A stretch of 7,372 bases of DNA from SCUN01 sp964343975 (GTDB taxonomy: Bacteria; Acidobacteriota; Vicinamibacteria; Vicinamibacterales; SCN-69-37): contig CAYFLU010000164.1 in NCBI GenBank assembly GCA_964343975.1, positions 1 through 7,372 on the forward strand, in the 5' to 3' direction. The notes below the pieces were generated by a model. That model saw nothing but the letters and a program-made list of their open reading frames with translations, had not been told where the DNA came from and made no database searches. Within the stretch, counting starts at the first letter, position 1. Every line of letters starts with the position of its first letter. Shown piece by piece: positions 5,755-7,372 of this stretch. The position numbers and the translations under genes are program-made.

Positions 5755-6830
5755 TAGACGGCCGTCACCGGGATGACTTTGCGCTGATACGAGGCGATCG
5801 AGACCTGCTGCGCCACGCGTTCAGCCGCCGCGACAAACGCCTTGGCCGCCGGCGCGCCCGGCTCCGACATCACGATCGGCGTGCCGTTGTCGCCGCCGCG
5901 GCGCACGGGCTCGTAGAGCGGCACCGCGCCGAGGAACGGCACGTTCATCTGCACGGCCAGCGCCTCGGCGCCGCCCTTGCCGAACAGATCGCTCTCGCGG
6001 CCGCAATCCGGACACACGAAGTGGCTCATGTTCTCGATGAGGCCGATCGTCGGGATGTTCAGCTTGCGGTACATCGCGATCGCGCGCTTCGTGTCGGCGA
6101 GCGCCACGCTCTGCGGCGTCGACACGAGCACGGCGCCGGCCACCGGCACGCTCTGGCTGAGGCTGAGCGCCACGTCGCCCGTGCCGGGCGGCATGTCGAT
6201 GATGAGGTAGTCGACGTCCTGCCACGCCACCTCACGGAAGAACTGCTGGATGGCGCCGTGCAGCATCGGCCCGCGCCAGATCACCGGCGCGTCGTCGGGC
6301 GTGAGGAACGCCATCGAGACGACCTGCAGCCCGTAGCGCTCGGCCGGGATGATCTTGCTGCCGTTGGTGCCGAGTTCGGCGCTGAGCCCCAGCATCATGG
6401 GCACGTTGGGCCCATAGAGATCGCCGTCGATGAGCGCCACGCGGCTGCCGGCCCGCGAGAGCGCCACGGCCAGGTTCACGGCGACGGTCGTCTTGCCCAC
6501 GCCGCCCTTGCCGGCGCCGACCGCGATGATGTTCTTCACGCCCTCGACGGGCATCTTGTTGCCTTCGGGGCGCGGGACGCTGCGCACCTGCGCCGTCATC
6601 TCCACGTCCACCTGGATGGCGCCGAGCGCCATCACGGCGGCGCGCGCCTGGTCGCGCATCAGGTCCTTCACAGGACACGCGGGCGTGGTCAGTTCGATGA
6701 CGAGCGACACGCGCGCGCCGTCGATCGCGACCTTCTTCACGAACCCGAGCGTGACGATGTCCTTGTGGAGATCCGGATCCTTGACGGCGCGCAGGGCCTC
6801 GAGCACCGCGGCTTCTGACAGTTGGCTCAT
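5754..6830 (-). CDS. mrp: Mrp/ApbC/NBP35-type Fe-S cluster carrier ATPase
   Basis: The 358-residue protein has the standard Mrp layout. Residues about 5-85 are the N-terminal MIP18/DUF59 domain ('VKDPDLHKDIVTLGFV' and 'TTPACPVKDLM' with C52). The SIMIBI-class P-loop domain follows. It has the deviant Walker A G107-K-G-G-V-G-K113-T-T, with the signature K108. The 'LIDGDLYGPNVPMMLG' block (133-148) and Walker B 'IIDMPPGTGD' (210-219) come next. C273-P-D-C276 is the CxxC that bridges a [4Fe-4S] cluster across the homodimer. Family members bind and transfer Fe-S clusters to apo-proteins in the cytoplasm and hydrolyse ATP. All key residues are intact. The ATG at 6830 sits 24 nt after the stop of the membrane-protein gene, with no strong Shine-Dalgarno sequence. 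The TAG stop shares its G with the GTG start of the catalytic M16 gene, so mrp heads a coupled three-gene unit. Confidence 0.97.
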   Translation of the reverse strand: MSQLSEAAVLEALRAVKDPDLHKDIVTLGFVKKVAIDGARVSLVIELTTPACPVKDLMRDQARAAVMALGAIQVDVEMTAQVRSVPRPEGNKMPVEGVKNIIAVGAGKGGVGKTTVAVNLAVALSRAGSRVALIDGDLYGPNVPMMLGLSAELGTNGSKIIPAERYGLQVVSMAFLTPDDAPVIWRGPMLHGAIQQFFREVAWQDVDYLIIDMPPGTGDVALSLSQSVPVAGAVLVSTPQSVALADTKRAIAMYRKLNIPTIGLIENMSHFVCPDCGRESDLFGKGGAEALAVQMNVPFLGAVPLYEPVRRGGDNGTPIVMSEPGAPAAKAFVAAAERVAQQVSIASYQRKVIPVTAV

Positions 6831-6854
6831 GTCGATGATTCTATCAAGGGCGTC

Positions 6855-7364
6855 TCAGCCCAGTTGCCGGGCCGCGATCTCGCCGAGATACGGCAGCCGG
6901 TAGCGCTCGCCCGTGAAGGCCTTGAACATCAGGACGGCCCACAGGACGAGGCCCACCAGGTAGACGCCGCCCGCCAAGAGCCAGCCGACCACCGGGAAGC
7001 TGCCGAGCGCGAGCAGCAGCACGGTCACCGCGAGAAACGTGAGCGTCGACTGCATCGCGTGGAACGACAGCGCGGTGCCGAACGGCAACAGGAGCAGGTC
7101 AGGCACGGACAAGGCCAGCGCGATCGCCCGCGCCGACGGCGCGCGACGCCGGAGCCCCCGCCCGGTCACGATGAGGGCGGCGCCGCCCGCCAACGTGACG
7201 AGGGCGGCCATCGCGAGCAGCCACACCACGGCCCGAGGCCCGGGGCCGTCGGCGCCGCTCATGGACGTACCGGCTGAGAGGATGGCGAGCGAGACGCCCG
7301 CCAGGACGCCGAACACGCCCCACACGATGTGCAGCAGACCGAGCACGTCGACGTGGTGGCGCAT
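6855..7364 (-). CDS. Polytopic membrane protein; apparent fusion of an 'LHIVWG' module and a DUF4870/Tic20-like module
   Basis: The 169-residue protein has about four or five hydrophobic segments (about 8-29, 46-66, 80-99, 107-121 and 124-147). Residues 1-99 ('RHHVDVLGLLHIVWGVFGVLAG' start, through 'LSVPDLLLLPFGTAL') resemble a small bacterial membrane family of unknown function that normally continues with a short tail after 'PFGTALG'. From S100 the sequence changes style: 'FHAMQSTLTFLAV', 'FPVVGWLL', 'LWAVLMFKAFTGERYRLP' and 'LGEIA'. These are hallmarks of DUF4870/Tic20-like proteins, whose members open this block with 'FHAxQS'. The reading frame is continuous across the junction. ATG at 7364 fits the family N-terminus, and only 8 bases remain before the window edge, so any promoter or Shine-Dalgarno sequence lies outside or cannot be judged. 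It precedes mrp by 24 bp. The function is unknown; the family names come from motif memory rather than a search. Confidence 0.82.
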   Translation of the reverse strand: MRHHVDVLGLLHIVWGVFGVLAGVSLAILSAGTSMSGADGPGPRAVVWLLAMAALVTLAGGAALIVTGRGLRRRAPSARAIALALSVPDLLLLPFGTALSFHAMQSTLTFLAVTVLLLALGSFPVVGWLLAGGVYLVGLVLWAVLMFKAFTGERYRLPYLGEIAARQLG

Positions 7365-7372
7365 GCGGCGCG

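Noticed and set aside
6021..6818. A 265-codon plus-strand open frame opposite mrp
   Set aside because: It is His/Arg/Asp-rich low-information sequence opposite a gene with every Mrp motif intact; a composition artefact.
6840..6848. A 'tagaat' -10-like hexamer on the minus strand just upstream of mrp
   Set aside because: No -35 partner at suitable spacing, and it lies only about 10 nt from the mrp ATG within a co-directional 24-bp spacer.
1..7372. Mobile element, phage, CRISPR or defence/biosynthetic system
   Set aside because: No transposase, integrase, direct-repeat array, tRNA-like insertion site or effector domain is seen; genes and codon use look uniform across the window.

Overview
This is a dense, GC-rich bacterial chromosomal segment (roughly two-thirds G+C by eye, with strong G/C bias at third codon positions). 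It carries eight complete genes and one gene cut by the left edge, with no intergenic gap above about 45 bp. I see no RNA genes, mobile elements, CRISPR array or phage genes. The gene families and flavour point to Acidobacteriota (Vicinamibacteria-like) or Gemmatimonadota: an M16 protease pair, a secreted protein with a 'YGDLTGD…DEAVV' core, and a small membrane protein opening with 'VLGLLHIVWG'. This placement is an inference from family resemblance, not a search result.

Left region, plus strand (1-949): the C-terminal part of an amidase-signature hydrolase, followed after 2 nt by a single-domain rhodanese. These converge on the minus-strand block with only 13 bp between stop codons.

The rest (963-7364) is one co-directional minus-strand run. 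In transcription order it holds: (1) a polytopic membrane protein that looks like a fusion of an 'LHIVWG' membrane module to a DUF4870/Tic20-like module; (2) Mrp/ApbC, the Fe-S cluster carrier P-loop ATPase with an N-terminal MIP18-type domain; (3) a catalytic M16 zinc protease with a complete HxxEH-x76-E site; (4) a non-catalytic M16 partner that has lost HxxEH but keeps the R/Y substrate-binding pair; (5) a quinone-oxidoreductase-like MDR dehydrogenase with structural-zinc cysteines but no recognisable catalytic-zinc site; (6) a 67-residue single-pass membrane protein; and (7) a secreted two-domain protein of unknown function. mrp, M16-1 and M16-2 are joined by overlapping stop/GTG start codons (1 nt and 4 nt), so they are probably translationally coupled. 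The last two genes also abut closely.

Functionally, the two M16 genes very probably make one heteromeric peptidase with a shared active site. The link of this pair to Mrp, the dehydrogenase and the small envelope proteins is positional only. I found no convincing promoter, so the operon promoter is probably upstream of the right edge. I do not see a clearly novel system. The strongest points for a second look are the fused membrane protein and the mrp-coupled, signal-peptide-less M16 pair.
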